A DNA stretch of 64,000 bases from Paramecium tetraurelia (GCF_000165425.1 NW_001799627.1:2701-66700), one strand, 5' to 3'; counted from the first letter of the stretch, positions 1 through 12,451 are shown. The notes: generated from the letters alone by a model not told the origin. A program made the numbers and translations.

Positions 1-860
1 TTTTTAATACATACATTATAATTATAATTTGATGGTTTTTTCTATATTTTTATAATTTTCAGTTTTCAAATACAATATAATCAAAATTTTATGCATAGAT
101 TGGAATTTGATAATAATATGACTTTGTTTCTTAAATACAATTTAATTATAACTTAAAACATAGACTATAATTTGATATTTTAATGTAGATTTAGATAATT
201 ATAAGTAATTTATAGACAAATTAAATAATAATTGAATACATAGATTGTAATTTCTAAATTGAATCTATATTTATGTAATTTTAATAATTCAAATTTTTTT
301 TAATTGTAATTTAATACATAGATTATAATTTGATAGTTTAATGTAGATTTAGATGATTATAATATTTCATATACAATTTAATCATAATTTAATACATATA
401 TATATTATATTTTGATATTTTAATTAAGATTTAGATGATTTTAAGTATTTCATATACAATTTAATCATAATTTTATTATAATTTTAATAATTCATATACA
501 CTTTAATAGTAATTTAATGTAGAGATTATAATTTGATATTTTAATGTAGATTTAGATGATTTTATGTATTTTATATACAAATTAAATAATAATTTAATTC
601 ATAGATTGAAATTTCTAAATTGAATCTATATTTTTGTAATTTTAGTATATCATATACAAATATTCTTAATTTAATGCATAGATTATATTTCATAATTTAA
701 TCTTTATTTTTATAATTTTCTATTTTTAAAATACAATTAATTCATAATTTAAAAATATAGATTGTAAATTGATAATTTAATCTTTATTCAAATAATTTAC
801 CTTTTTCAAAGACAATTTAATCATAATTAAATACATAGATAGAAATTTGAGTATTTAATA
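1..860. repeat. Degenerate ~78-bp tandem repeat, about 11 copies
   Basis: A core of the form acatagattataatttgata, followed by a 'taatgtagatttagatgatt' stretch and a 'tatacaatttaatcataatt' stretch, recurs at about 8, 92, 159, 238, 316, 394, 521, 599, 676, 755 and 833. Most steps are 77-79 bp, with one irregular unit around 440-520. Copies are diverged and extremely AT-rich, and no reading frame is conserved between them. In context (gene-free, next to a reverse transcriptase remnant) this looks like a subtelomeric or chromosome-end minisatellite. No telomeric GGGGTT/GGGTTT array is present, so the end itself is not in the window. Confidence 0.8.
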
Positions 861-3224
861 TTTTCTTTTTTCAAAGATGCCTATATTTAATTTTTGAAAC
901 ATTGCATAATTTAATAGTTGAGCTTTAAGATTGTTTTACGATCCTATTTTGGTAAGTGACTTTTCAATTCTTTTCAAACATTCACAATTTGATTTGAATT
1001 GTGGACTAGATGGAGGTTTGTATATATGATAACTTATTTTAGGACCTCATTCTAAATTAAGAATTCCTTATTAGCTGATGCATTATTTAAGATAAGCATA
1101 TAATTCCTTAAACCATACTGTTTAATACATCATGAAATTTAATCTTATCAAAAAATTATTATTTCATTTTGAGTTCTCATTGCCTCTAACGCATTAATAC
1201 ATTTAAAATATCCTCTATTGCATCAATAATATTAATTCTTTATGTAACTTAAGCTTTGTCAAATTTTAAATGTAAATATTTTTGCTCCTTACTGTTAAAT
1301 TGTATTGTTCATTACCGATTCCTGATTCATTAATATACATTGGTTATCTAGACTCCCATATGTAATATAAAAATGATAATGCATAGAAGAATTGCTTACT
1401 TATATTCTCCTTGAAGAAGCTTTAAATTGATCTTATATGTATTCTTGTATGTGTATCCAAGCTCTTTAGTTAATTTTCTAAATCTTAAAGAGATACATTG
1501 TCAGTTTGCAATCTAAATGTTTAACGAAAATCATTTTATATATTTTTTAAACAACAAACCTCTTCTTGATTTTATTTATTTATATATTCATTCAACCAGG
1601 TTAAATGTTTTTCTTCGATAGTAAATAAGTAAACCATCTTAAATCACAATTTATTTTTTTGACATTCCAAAAATGGATGACGAAATAGATTGAGGATTAT
1701 GTTGTCTATGCATTTATCGTAAAATTTATTTAAATTTTAATGCAACCTAATTAGTTTTTGAAAAACAGGGTATTTGTTTGAATTTTTTATGATTTTCTTA
1801 TCAACTTTGTTATTTTTAATTTAATTATTTAGGCTAACATAATGGTTTAGATAATTTTAAGGATAGTATGTTGTGTCTACACATGATTTTTAAACTAATT
1901 TAAGGTGATTTATTTAGGAATTAATATGATCCTGTCCAACAAAATTTCTTAGCAAACTATTCTTTATATCTCCTCATCAAATTTTTTTCCTTTAGAAAAA
2001 AATTATTTTCAACATGCATAATTTATTTATAATTTAATTCTTATCAATCAATTAAATAATCCAATATTTTTGAATTATCAATTTCATAATCAAAAATTAA
2101 TATGCTAACTTAACTATGTATGCAGTTAGAATTAAATCTTCTATTACATAAAATGTAATGAATTTCGAATTTAAAAATAAAAGTTAAAATCAAAAAAAAA
2201 ATGTGTTGAATAATTGATAAATAGCAAATTCCAAGAAGAAAATTGAGATTATATCTGTATTTTTAAAACTTAAGAATAACATTTTATTAAAGTATCAATC
2301 AAGAATGTGATAGAGGAAAGAAGATTTTGTTGGAAGATATAAATCTTATTTTCCTCCCCAAAATCCATTACAATTAATTATTGAACTTAAACAGTTAGTT
2401 TTCATTTCAGTTATTACATATTTAATAAACAATTCTAAGTTGTAAAATTAAAAAACCTACTATTTATTTTAAAACTCAATCTATGTAGAGTACAAATTAT
2501 TTTTATGGTAAAATTGAACTTTCAACATCGTTTAGAAACCAAAAAATCAATTTTGATCATCAGTAAATATATTTTAGTTAAATTACAACATAGAAAAATT
2601 AATTTTTTAACTAAATAGCAAGTTATTGTTTGTAAGACTAGTTGGGAGGAAAGAGTTTTGCATCAGAAAAAATGTGATTTTAAAATATGCAATTAGGATA
2701 ATTCAGCTAAACAAGGTAGAGACATCTATTGAAGAAGTACTTTTTCCTATATTGTTTTGTGAAATTTTTAAGGCATGGAAAAATCAAAATAAGAAGTTAA
2801 TACATTACTTAAGAATAATACGTCAAAGTCAAAGTGAATGTAGAATACAAAATATGAATAAATGAAATGCTATTTTGCGAGAATATAAAATAGTTTAAAT
2901 AGAATATTTTGTTGAAATATTAGATTTTATTAACTATTAATTTGATTTCGAAAAAATGATATGAGGTTTAATTTTTTTAATAATAAAACGAATAAAGAGA
3001 ATAAGGAGAGAATAAAAATATTATATATAATGAAAATTCAAAGTATCAAGATTAAATGGAAATGTGTTGGGAAATTTATTAGATTTAAGAAAATATTAAA
3101 ATATAAATGAATTTTACATTTTCATTTAACACAAAAGTAAAAGAAAAATCAATTGTATGAAAAATAACAGAATTAATAAAATCTGAATAGAAACAAGCCA
3201 ACTTAAAAAGAAAAAATCAAAATA
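861..3224. other. AT-rich region without a convincing gene
   Basis: No TGA-delimited reading frame here gives a protein I recognise, and codon use looks random. One stretch on the + strand, about 2557-2866, is open without TGA for about 100 codons (basic, with hydrophobic runs) but has no ATG. It could be a decayed coding fragment. I see nothing else in this stretch. Confidence 0.5.
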
Positions 3225-3400
3225 AAAATTAATTTGATTATAATTTAATACATAAATATTAATTTGAATTGTTAATGTATATATTTGAATAATTTTCTTA
3301 ATACAATATCATAATTTAATATATTGATTGTAATATATTATTTTAATTATATATTTTAAAATTTACACATTTCAATTAAAATTTAATCAAATTTAACATT
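3225..3400. repeat. Two stray copies of the ~78-bp repeat
   Basis: Around 3240 and 3320 the same 'aatttaatacata...aatttgaa...ttaatgta' pattern returns, about 78 bp apart, 2.4 kb from the main array and just upstream of the reverse transcriptase remnant. The copies are more diverged than those at 1-860. Confidence 0.55.
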
Positions 3401-3699
3401 TTTAATGCATTTATACAATTCTATAGAATTTATCTGAAGCATATATGCAAGAAAGAATAATTACTGCTTTTGAATAAAGCTAAAGCATATATATGTCAGA
3501 GAAATGCAAACAATTGTTATTAGGTAACATAAATCAATTTTATAATCTTATTAAAGGGCTAGCTATTATTATGAACTAACAAAGAAGAAAGGGATATTTA
3601 ACTATTACGTAGATGATGACTATAAATTACATATTAGGAAGAATGCATTTACAAATATATTCTAAGTAAATATTCTAAATTAAATATGAACTCACTCCT

Positions 3700-5210
3700 A
3701 TTTCTTTTCTCAAAAAGCTAAGTTAAGGAAATACCTAAGAATTACAAAGGTTAATGGCTAACGACAAAGCCATCTTAAGTTGTGATAACACATTAATTAA
3801 TCGAAGATTTTTAGTGGAAACTGCTATAAAATTTATGGAGGCCAGATACATTCCAAATAAACAAGAGATTAGGATGGGCAAGATTGCTACACCTAAATAT
3901 AAAGCATCTAAAAATATCTTAAAAAAAAATGACTAATTTAATCCACTATTAATATAAAGCCCTTTGTACAAATTTTTAGAATTAAGATTCCATTCTTAAT
4001 TAATAGAGTATCTCAATAATGATATATAAAAGCCTTAAACATAATTCATCGATAGGCTAATAACTTAATTAAACATATTTATGATACTTAACTGGAACAA
4101 AAACATCTTAGGCAAGGGTAATAGGATACTAATCTTCTTTGATTTCTCAAGTGCCTATAACACAATCTGCAGATCACTATAACACAATCTGGAGATCAAA
4201 TGGAATATTACAAAACAAAATATTTTGAAACAAAATGAAGTATAGTCTTTGAAAGGTCTAAATAGCGAATAGTATTTATTAATCAATATAACATTAGCGA
4301 AAAATTTTACTATTCAAAAGGAGTGCCCTAGTACTCTCCCCTGCTTTGTTTAACATTTAGCTCGATGAATATTTTAAAGACCTTTTTCAATCTAACCTCT
4401 TATAAAGTCATATTTCTGGGACATGCTGATGACTTAATACTAGAGACTGTATATGGAAATTTTAGTAAACCTAGTTGTCAATAAAAAGAAAAGTGGCATC
4501 GTGCCCATAAATTTTATTCTTTAAGAAGAGCATGCGAAGTATTTCCAATACTCTACTCATAGAAATATTTGGGAATCTAAATCAATAACAAAGGAGACGC
4601 TTATAAAATTATTAGAAAAATAAATTTCATAAACCTAAATTTACTGCAGCTGTCCTCTAAAATGAATTTCTAACAAAGACTAGCGCTCTATTAGGCATAC
4701 ATTGAGCCAAATTTTATACTGGCTTATTATGACAATCAATAGTTATCCAAATAACTAATCACTTTGAGGTAAAAGGACTTTAAATAGATTATGAGGTTAC
4801 CATTAAACACACTAGATAATTTCGTTAAATTGTAATGCATAGAATATGATAACTTAATAAAATTTATATACGAATTACAATCAACAAAATTTGATGAAGA
4901 GATCTAGAAAGCAAAGTATTAGATATACCAAAACTGATCGAACAATCTAAGATGAATCAGAACTTGAATGGATTTCTGATAATATCCATTTACTATTCAA
5001 GTTGTATGGGCTATATTTTAATAACACTAATAAGAATGACATATAAATATAACAGAAGTTCATATATCCCATACAATGGATGAATTGATTACATCTGAAA
5101 ATTCCTTAAAAATTAAAGTAGAAACAGAATTAGACAAATTAAATATAGTATTGATTGAACCTTAAAGAAAAGAAAGCAATCCTTAAACCAAGACAAACGA
5201 ATGAATGAGA
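3700..5210 (+). mobile_element. Degenerate LINE-type reverse transcriptase remnant
   Basis: With TAA/TAG read as Gln, the frame from 3754 runs about 550 nt through recognisable non-LTR reverse transcriptase blocks. These are an SPLYKFLE-RFHSQL segment, QTQFIDRLITQLNIF, and then motif A as ILIFFDFSSAYNTI near 4125-4165. After a frame change the motif B region (SPALFNIQLDEYF, about 4340-4378) and the catalytic motif C (GHADDLIL, about 4418-4441) appear, followed by the thumb-entry motif YLGIQI near 4567. The final part, to about 5210, resembles the basic tail of such proteins. No endonuclease domain is visible. Frame shifts between motifs and many substitutions show that it is dead. Non-LTR elements are normally removed from the Paramecium somatic genome, so an old remnant retained here is notable. 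It could be one diverged gene with unrecognised introns, but no intron joins the motif A and motif C frames. Confidence 0.75.
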
Positions 5211-5858
5211 TTTTGAATCTATTTTTTATCTTAATTTCGCTTATAAAAATATTATAATATTAAATTTTTTATAAAATTAATATTGATCGATCTTGCATTT
5301 TTTTAATGAATATTTTTTGTTCAAACATGAAATGAATCCAATTTTGTTTCAATTTAATTCGACTGTTCTAGCAATATCATCTTTAATTATATAGAATAAA
5401 ATTTAATAATTTTAATTATTTTTTTATTGTAGATGCTCTGCTTTACTATAAAGAGTAGTTTCTTCGTTTACTTTTGATGTGAACCTTGTGATTATCAGAT
5501 GCAATAAGAAAACGATAATGTCATTGGTTTCAAACTTCTTAATTATCAATTAAGTGCTTATTTGAACAAATATTTAAAATTTGCGTTAAAAATAAAATAA
5601 TAAGGATTGATAATTGCTAAAGGAAAGGTAAAGAATAATTTAATTACTTAATTTGAATTTCTTGACAAAAAAGTTAGAATTATGTTAAAAGTATATTTTC
5701 ATTTTCTTATAGTGATTTGATTTTGGATAAATTGAGTTATCAATACAGTGAACTAAAATTTCGAATGCAACTGAAATCAAATTGATAAGTGATTTAATAA
5801 ATTAATAGTTATTATTTATTAAATTGAATAATAAAATATGTTTTTAGATATAAATTGA
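5211..5858. other. Intergenic, AT-rich, no gene seen
   Basis: Runs of A and T with TGA scattered in all frames. This holds the presumed 3' flank of the LINE remnant and the 3' flank of the isocitrate dehydrogenase gene. Confidence 0.5.
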
Positions 5859-6979
5859 TCACAATTTATCAATTATAGCTTTGGTATAATCAGTAGTTGT
5901 ACTTTTACCACCAAGATCACCAGTCAAATATTTGGCTTCTTCTAAAACTGAGTATGTTGCATTTTCGATTCTTTGAGCATAATCATTTAACTTCGTTGCT
6001 TTTAACATCTACATCATTTATGAATGAATGTTACCATAATTCCTGATAATAGTAATGCCGTCGGATTTGCAAGATTTTTTCCTGCAATGTCAGGTGCAGT
6101 TCCATGAACAGCTTCATACACTTCACAATCTTTTCCAATATTTCCTGATGCAGTCAATCCCAATCCTCCAATTAAGCCTGCACAAAGATCAGAAACAATA
6201 TCGCCATAAAGATTGGGCATAACCATAACATCAATCCTAGTTGGATCATTTGCTAGTTTAAAAGCCATTGTATCAATTTATTCTTCATTAAATTAAATTT
6301 CTGGATAATTTTTTGCAACATCATCACAAACTTTCAAGAATACTCCATCCCCTTATTTCATAACACCTGCTTTATGACAAGCCACTACTTATTTTCTATC
6401 TACATTTAGTCTATATTATATACTATTTGCTCTTGCATATTCGAATGCGTATTAGGCAATATTCTAACAAGCATTATAGGAGACAATTTTGAGATTCTCA
6501 ACTACTCCAGGAACTACTTCATGTTCCAACCCACTATATTCCCTTCTGTATTTTCTCTTATAGTTACGACATCAACCCCTGGATAGGGAGTTTTAACTCC
6601 TTTGATGGATTTACAAGGCCTAACATTAGCAAATAATTATAATCTCTTTCTTAATGTCACATTTATTGATCTATATCCCTTTCCTATTGGAGTTTCGAAT
6701 GGTCCTGATGATACTTAAGGATAGAATACCTTTCAAAGCGTATTTCAAGGCTTTTACTTATTTAAGGGTTTCCTCTGTGATTAAATCGCCTGATTCAGTT
6801 ACTCTCTTTTTATGAATCTCATGAAATTCCCATTCAATTGGAACTTTTGCAGCATCAAATATATCGATAACAGCCTTAGATATTTCAGGGCCTATTCCAT
6901 CTCCCGGAAAGAGAATTACTTTTTAATAGTTGAATTAAGGTCTCAATATTGTAGTTTATGCTTTTCTTATAATATTCAT
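5859..6979 (-). CDS. IDH3: NAD-dependent isocitrate dehydrogenase subunit (1-nt frameshift)
   Basis: Mitochondrial TCA-cycle enzyme that oxidises isocitrate to 2-oxoglutarate with NAD. The translation starts MNIIRKAQTTILRPQ (a short basic, hydroxylated presequence), then shows the nucleotide-site block [10 protein letters not shown] and later the metal/substrate segment [19 protein letters not shown] and [12 protein letters not shown]. Two introns fit exactly: 25 nt at 6705-6729 and 26 nt at 6009-6034. The model gives about 356 residues, the usual IDH3 size, but only if one base is restored. In the [13 protein letters not shown] region the DNA reads GAAGGGAATATAG where the family needs GAAGG-GAATATAG plus one base (plus-strand ccc at about 6541-6543). 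Downstream, the new frame hits TGA. The cause could be a sequencing error in a G run, or the copy may be broken. Which IDH3 subunit (alpha or beta/gamma) is not decided. Confidence 0.9.
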
Positions 6980-7291
6980 CTTAAATAAATAATTTATTTT
7001 ATAAGATTTAATTAGTCTTTAATTACTTAAATTAGATATTCATATTTTTTTATAATAATTATTTTTATCAAATTACATTCATTATCTTTGTTATATAATT
7101 TATTAATTACATAAAATGTTAATTGTTTGCTATAAATTAATTAATCGCAGTGTTAAGAATTATTAAGTAATTAATGATAAAATATTAAAATTAAGTTTAT
7201 ATAGCAAAAATACAAAAAATAGATAAACGGAAATATTAGTAATAGGATATTTATTAATAAATGAAATAATTGTTTATATCTATCAAAGATA

Positions 7292-8435
7292 TCATCTTCC
7301 TGACCATGATGCAACTTATTTCTTGAACATTATGATTACTTCATCTAAAATGGCATTCTCTTCATTTCTTTTAGCTTTAGCTTCTTCATAATCAGCTCTT
7401 TTTGATTCCAAATCAGCTTGAGCCTAATCCAATGCATCTTATGATTCTTATAAAATGATCTTAGATTTAGCTTATTGAGCCAAAGCAGCTTAGATTTACT
7501 TTTAAAATAAAATTGAATAATTACAGTAGCAGTTCTATCAGCAAAGACTTATTTTCTTTCATATTCAACTTCCAAAGAAGCAATTTCAGCTTCAGATAAT
7601 GAAACCCAACCTGCTAATTCCCATGAGGCATTGATTTCATTTTATTTCAAATTTTCTAATGAGCCCTCTAATTCAGAATGTAATCCTTCCAAGACTGCTA
7701 ACACTTTTTCAGCCAATGTTGATCCATTTCCTGATGACTATTCCTTAATTTTATAAAACAAAGATTACCTATTATTCCTAAGCTAAGGCTAAGAAAGTTT
7801 TGATTTGATGTTCTTGGAACAAATTGCTGTATTACTTCAACTTTTCAGCTATACAGATTATGCTTTAACTTATGTGAATTCAAATGAATCTCCATTAATA
7901 ATATAGCCAGCAACATCTTGTTTCAAAAGCTTGATAACTTCAAGGGCTTCTTAATTATGTTTGATGGATTTGACGAATAATTAGTTGCTGAAACATTGGT
8001 TGTCTTAGAGTGTTTCAATTTTTGCAGCAATAGAGTCTCTTCTGGCTTCATTCCACGCCAAATAGCTTTTCGTTTGTTATAAAACATTTTCATATTCAGC
8101 TCTATTTTCAACTGCTTATTGGAATAACTTTTAGTTCAAAGACTTGATTTTAGTAAATTATTCAATTGTTCTAAGGAATTGGAATATATTATTACTATGC
8201 TCCAATCCATTCATCTGTTTCATTCTTTTAATCAGCAGCAAATTATGCATCGATGTTTGATTATTTCAAATCATTCAACAATCCAAAAACTGTGTCAATA
8301 GCATCGCTTGCTTTGGTTCCTGTCTAATTTATTAATTACACTATTTACTTATAATAAGGCTAAAATTTAGTCTTAAGTTTTTGAGGCTGAGCTTGTAGCT
8401 GTTAAGGCTAACAAAACAATCATGATGTATTTCAT
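7292..8435 (-). CDS. Trichocyst matrix protein (TMP family)
   Basis: Secretory-granule core protein of trichocysts, the exocytotic organelles of Paramecium. The 337-residue product begins with a signal peptide (MKYIMIVLLALTATSSA) and is then almost wholly helical and coiled-coil, rich in Ala, Glu, Gln and Lys. It contains the family-typical block around DNQCFSNQLFVKSIKH, and HNQEALEVIKLLKQDV follows. A second alpha-helical half ends KKQVASWSGR before TGA. Five introns of 25, 25, 29, 25 and 26 nt restore one continuous frame (1144 minus 130 = 338 codons). TMPs are made as proproteins, cleaved in the granule and encoded by a large multigene family. I cannot say which subfamily this belongs to. 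Confidence 0.88.
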
Positions 8436-9060
8436 TTCTGATAATCTTAATAATGAAAAACGATTTATATTAAAAACGACTTAATAGCATATTTATTATA
8501 ATTATGATTATTTCAATTGCAATTTATTTTTCTTTCATTTTGAGGAACAGCTCTTTTGTTTCACTAAAATTTGCTTTTCTATTTTGAATCCTTAAGATAA
8601 AAGACTTACTAAAAAATATTTAATTATTTACCAATTTGTAGATTATTTTATGAATACTCATTCCAAAATATTCACATTATTTAGTTTGATTGAACTTTCC
8701 AGTCCTATTTATCATTATTGAACTAAATTTTAGAGACATCCATTTCCAAAATTCCAAATCATTATAAATTCTATATAAAGTAACGATATCATTATAGGTT
8801 CTTACTACTATTTTATAAGTGCTTAAAATATTATTATATGTTTAAATTATGTTTATTAATCTATTGTGTTATTAATTTAAATTTATTGTATAATCAATTA
8901 ATATCTATCAGACTTTTATTTAATACTCTATCAATGAAACTATCTTTAGTATTAGTTCAAAAATAATTTAGGTAGATCTTTATTTTTATTTTAAAACTTT
9001 GTAAATAATCTAAAAAGAGTTTATATTTATTTTCTTAGAAATATTTTTGGATAATAATGA
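8436..9060. other. Intergenic stretch, no convincing gene
   Basis: Between two minus-strand genes. On the minus strand about 8480-8820 is TGA-free (reading KIVVRTYNDIVTLYRIYNDL and onward) but has no family signature and runs into the upstream flank of the trichocyst gene. It may be a decayed reading frame or chance in AT-rich DNA. It should also contain the trichocyst gene promoter. Confidence 0.4.
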
Positions 9061-10168
9061 TCAAATGTTAAATGTTAAGACAAATTATTTGGCAACCTTT
9101 CCCTTTTTCTATCTTAGAATATTTGTTATTTCATGTGGATAAGCTCTCTCATTGACATTTCCCTTTCTATAGAAAAATACATAATCGTGAGTAAAGGCAA
9201 TATCAGTTTTTGGACATCTCTCTACTTAAACAACAAGTCCTGATAACTAAGACTTAATTCCATTTTAGTCTATCAATGGATGTATTTTAGCCTATTCAGA
9301 TATTTGACATGAGTACTTTAATTAAAGACTAAAATCCAGGAGGATAGATATGATCCTTAAGCAATGAAACAATGGTTTATTGGATTTCTTGTTTTGTATT
9401 TGGTACTAGCAATCCTTTAATCTTCATATCTTAACCTAACCCAATCAAACAAATTCCACCATCACTATTCAACATTGCACATACAGTTTCTCCAAAGGCT
9501 CTTGGATTCTACTTTAAGTTATCTAATGTTGCATAATCGAATCCAGCGACCCTAGGAGATACTGTAATTGGCTATCCTACCTATGGCATCAAATCTAAGT
9601 GAACTTAAATTTTGTCATTTCCTCTTTGATGTTAATTAGCAACTTAAGCTATTGTAGTATTTGGAGGTAGCAGTTCAGCCTAAATTAACATATTTTAGGA
9701 ACCTTTCCAAATTAGTTTTTAGATTGACCAGGCTTGATCTTTAATCCTCTTACAGCATTATAATTTAATAATGCTTATGAGCAAGCATTTCTCACTAAAG
9801 TATCAACATATTGGTTATCATCTATTGTCACTGTTACGGGGAAATTATTAAATAATGGCCAAGCATTGACAACAAATTACACCTCTATTTTGATTACGTA
9901 ATATTTTACATCTCACTTATGGTTATGGATATCCGGTTTATGGAGGATATCCAGGTTATGGAGGATATCCAGTTTGTGGAGGGTATCCAGCTTAAGGAGG
10001 ATATCCTGGTTATGGTGGATATCCTGGTTAGGTAGGGTATCCTGGTTGTGGAGCATAGCCAGGTTATGGAGGGTAATTTGGTTAGGGAGGATATCCAGGT
10101 TGTGGAGGATAATTGGGTTATCCTTATTATCCTGGATAACCTGGAGGTGGATATGGAGGCTGATTCAT
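9061..10168 (-). CDS. PPGYP-repeat protein with AlbA_2/Schlafen-like domain
   Basis: A 344-residue protein after removal of three introns (25, 23 and 25 nt). Residues 1 to about 80 are a Pro/Gly/Tyr/Gln repeat, about ten copies of the type GYPPQP, seen in DNA as ggatatccaggttatgga units. A globular middle of ubiquitin-like length (WPLFNNFPVTVTIDD onward) follows. The C-terminal part, about residues 190-335, carries a pattern close to AlbA_2 (Schlafen) domains: NPRAFGETVCAMLNSDGG then ICLIGLGQDMKIKGL, later YVFFYRKGNVNERAYP. AlbA_2 domains occur in nucleic-acid-binding and ATPase proteins. The repeat tail is of the kind found in adhesive or phase-separating proteins. The domain call rests on motif pattern only and the combination is unusual. 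The alternative is an unrelated cytoplasmic protein. Confidence 0.7.
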
Positions 10169-11077
10169 TAATTAAATTAATTCATATAAAATATCTAATG
10201 TTATTAATACAAATTTTATTAATATAGAAAATCTTTAAAGTTTATAGACTAAAATAATTTGTTAACTTATTCTTAAAACAAACTTTTCCTTATTATGAAT
10301 ATTGAAATTTTTAATTTGGCAATTTCTAATTATCCCTTTCAAAGAATTTGAATTTCTTTTTTATTGGAATTCTTGTGAATTTCCAAGAACTTTATTTTCT
10401 TTAAAAATAGTTCTAACTTAAAATTCTACAATTCAATTTTTTCTCATAGAAAAATGTTTATGGGACCAAACTATTATATTTTAGTCAGGAAATACTATCT
10501 CAAAGCTTGATTTCCGCCTAACTGAGAAGTTCCTTTTTAGTTAATTTTCTATGAAGTATTAAAAATAAAATAGATATTTTGAATATTTAACAAAAATTAT
10601 ATCAAGAGGAGTAACCTGAGTCTGAAAGACAATATTGATATAAATCAATTGATGCAATTGTACAAGAAAATAAAAATATGCTAAGTACATAATAGTATTT
10701 AAAATATGGTCATAGATGTAGTTTATGAAATTCTATGTTATACTATGGCCTTAAAGTAACTGAAGAATACCTCTAAATTTCAGATATCTAATATTAGAAA
10801 ATAATTAAACATTGATATGCAATATATTAATAAGGTTTAATTTTTTAATTAGAGAGGGATGTAAAATCACTGAATTTAATTAATTTTTTATTCACTTTCA
10901 TTAACTAGAGGGTTAAAGTTTTGTAATAAAATGAGTTTTAAAGTTTAATAAATAATTTATTTTTAATTTTCTATCTTTCTAAACCCATATTTACTTGGGT
11001 TGATCGATTTTAAATGTAATAAAGAAAATTGGAAGATTTTAATATTTATTTTATAAAACAACTAAATCTTATATCTG
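10169..11077. other. Intergenic, with possible coding debris
   Basis: No intact gene. It separates the divergently transcribed AlbA_2-like and pseudokinase genes, so promoters for both should lie here. A small piece at 10600-10818 is described separately. Confidence 0.4.
10600..10818 (+). pseudogene. Short decayed reading frame
   Basis: The + frame from about 10600 reads YQEEQPESERQY, then TGA, then YKSIDAIVQENKNMLSTQQY and KYGHRCSL, TGA, then MLYYGLKVTEEYLQ. The composition is protein-like, but two in-frame TGAs and the lack of introns that would remove them suggest an eroded gene fragment. The family is not recognised. Confidence 0.3.
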
Positions 11078-12451
11078 ATGAATCAAAACGATTTATTTCT
11101 TATTGAAGGGATACAATTTTAGAGGAATAACAAATAAGAAATCTTTTTGATTCCTTATGGAAATGGATTAAAGATGATTGTAAGAATTTCATTAATTTAG
11201 AACACTCTCAATCATTCCTTATTATTAAACATAGATTTTTGTGATGAAGAAGTAATTTTTGATTGGAGTCTTTACAAAAGTAAAAAAGGTGATGAGAATC
11301 TGTATTTCATTATACATTTCCATGGATAGTTATTCAAAGTTTTTGGAACTCCAAATTAATTAGATTCAATGTATGAATTTTCTGCAGGAAAATTCATTTT
11401 CAAAAGGAACGATATTTATTCTTTAGATTGCATAAATGAGTCTATGTCCACATATCAAGTATATATAAGTTTTATACTAGTTATTGACAATAATTAATAG
11501 ACATAATGGTAAAAAATACATTGAAAAAAGAATTAATTAAATATATTCTTAATAAATATCCAATTCAAGTATCACGGATTTTGGATAAGAACAAATACCT
11601 GAAGAGATACGAGTCATCTAACTATTAAACATCCAACGTTGTCCTTACATCATGAAAATAGACTAACTCACTTACGATGGAGAATGCTATTCGATTATAT
11701 ATTAAAGTTCAAATTAAATATCTCTAAGATAAATATTGAAAAAATACAAGAATCCACCAATATCCTTTATAATTGAAATCCTAGAATAACTCCTATTAGG
11801 TATTAAGTAATCCTAAGTTTAGTGTTGAACATATTTGAAGAGCTAAAAATAATTCATAATGGAATTACATTGGACAATATCTGTTATTCTCAAGAATTCA
11901 ATTTAATATTTTTGTGTAATTTCTCATTTTCAATATTTGAAACTCAGAATCAATAACAAATGTATTATGAATCTAACTTTTAGAAAAGGTAACTCAATTG
12001 GGTTTGTTCCACCAGAGCAATATTAAATTAATTAGCGAATCTCCACTTCAGCCAACACATACTAATTAGGAGTTCTTCTATACTACATGTATGTATACCT
12101 TACTATATTAGGCTATTTAACGAAAACCCATTTGGAAAAGATTAAAAAAATATATTCTTTAATAATATTGCTGGAAAATATTAAATTCCAAATACAAAAT
12201 AGGATAAGAATATTATTGAAATAATGAAATCTATGCTTTAAAAGAATCCTTAGAAAAGAAAAGCCTCAAAGGAATATTTGACATCGAAGATTTTTATGCC
12301 ATCCTATCGATCTAAGATGTCAAAACATAGTTTCTTTACTTTTTTTTAGGAAAACTTTAAATAAAAAATTGATGAATATGAGGTTGGGGATGATCTTATC
12401 TATGCTTAAAGTGTGAAATCATTGTAAATAAGTAAAGGGATTAAGAAATGA
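11078..12451 (+). CDS. Divergent protein kinase, probably a pseudokinase
   Basis: A 427-residue product once four introns (22, 23, 22, 23 nt) are removed. The N-terminal ~125 residues contain a lipid/PH-like beta-rich region (IFLIPYGNGLKMIVRISL). Then comes a kinase fold: PEEIRVIQLLNIQRCPYIM (helix C and strand 4), and a catalytic loop written HNGITLDNI where active kinases have HRDxKxxN. No DFG is present (CNFSFSIFE instead). The P+1/APE region is GFVPPEQYQ, followed by TYQLGVLLYYMLFNENPFGK and a normal C-lobe ending NPQKRKASKEYL. Loss of the HRD Asp and DFG argues against phosphotransfer. The gene lies head-to-tail 110 bp upstream of an intact kinase, so the two may be old tandem relatives. 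Confidence 0.75.

Noticed and set aside
1-860. CRISPR-like array
   Set aside because: The repeat has no conserved short repeat with unique spacers. Whole 78-bp units are diverged, and the organism is a eukaryote.
9974-10171. Plus-strand ORF rich in Trp, Leu, Arg and Ile
   Set aside because: It is the antisense of the GYPPQP repeat of the minus-strand gene, and its composition follows from that repeat.
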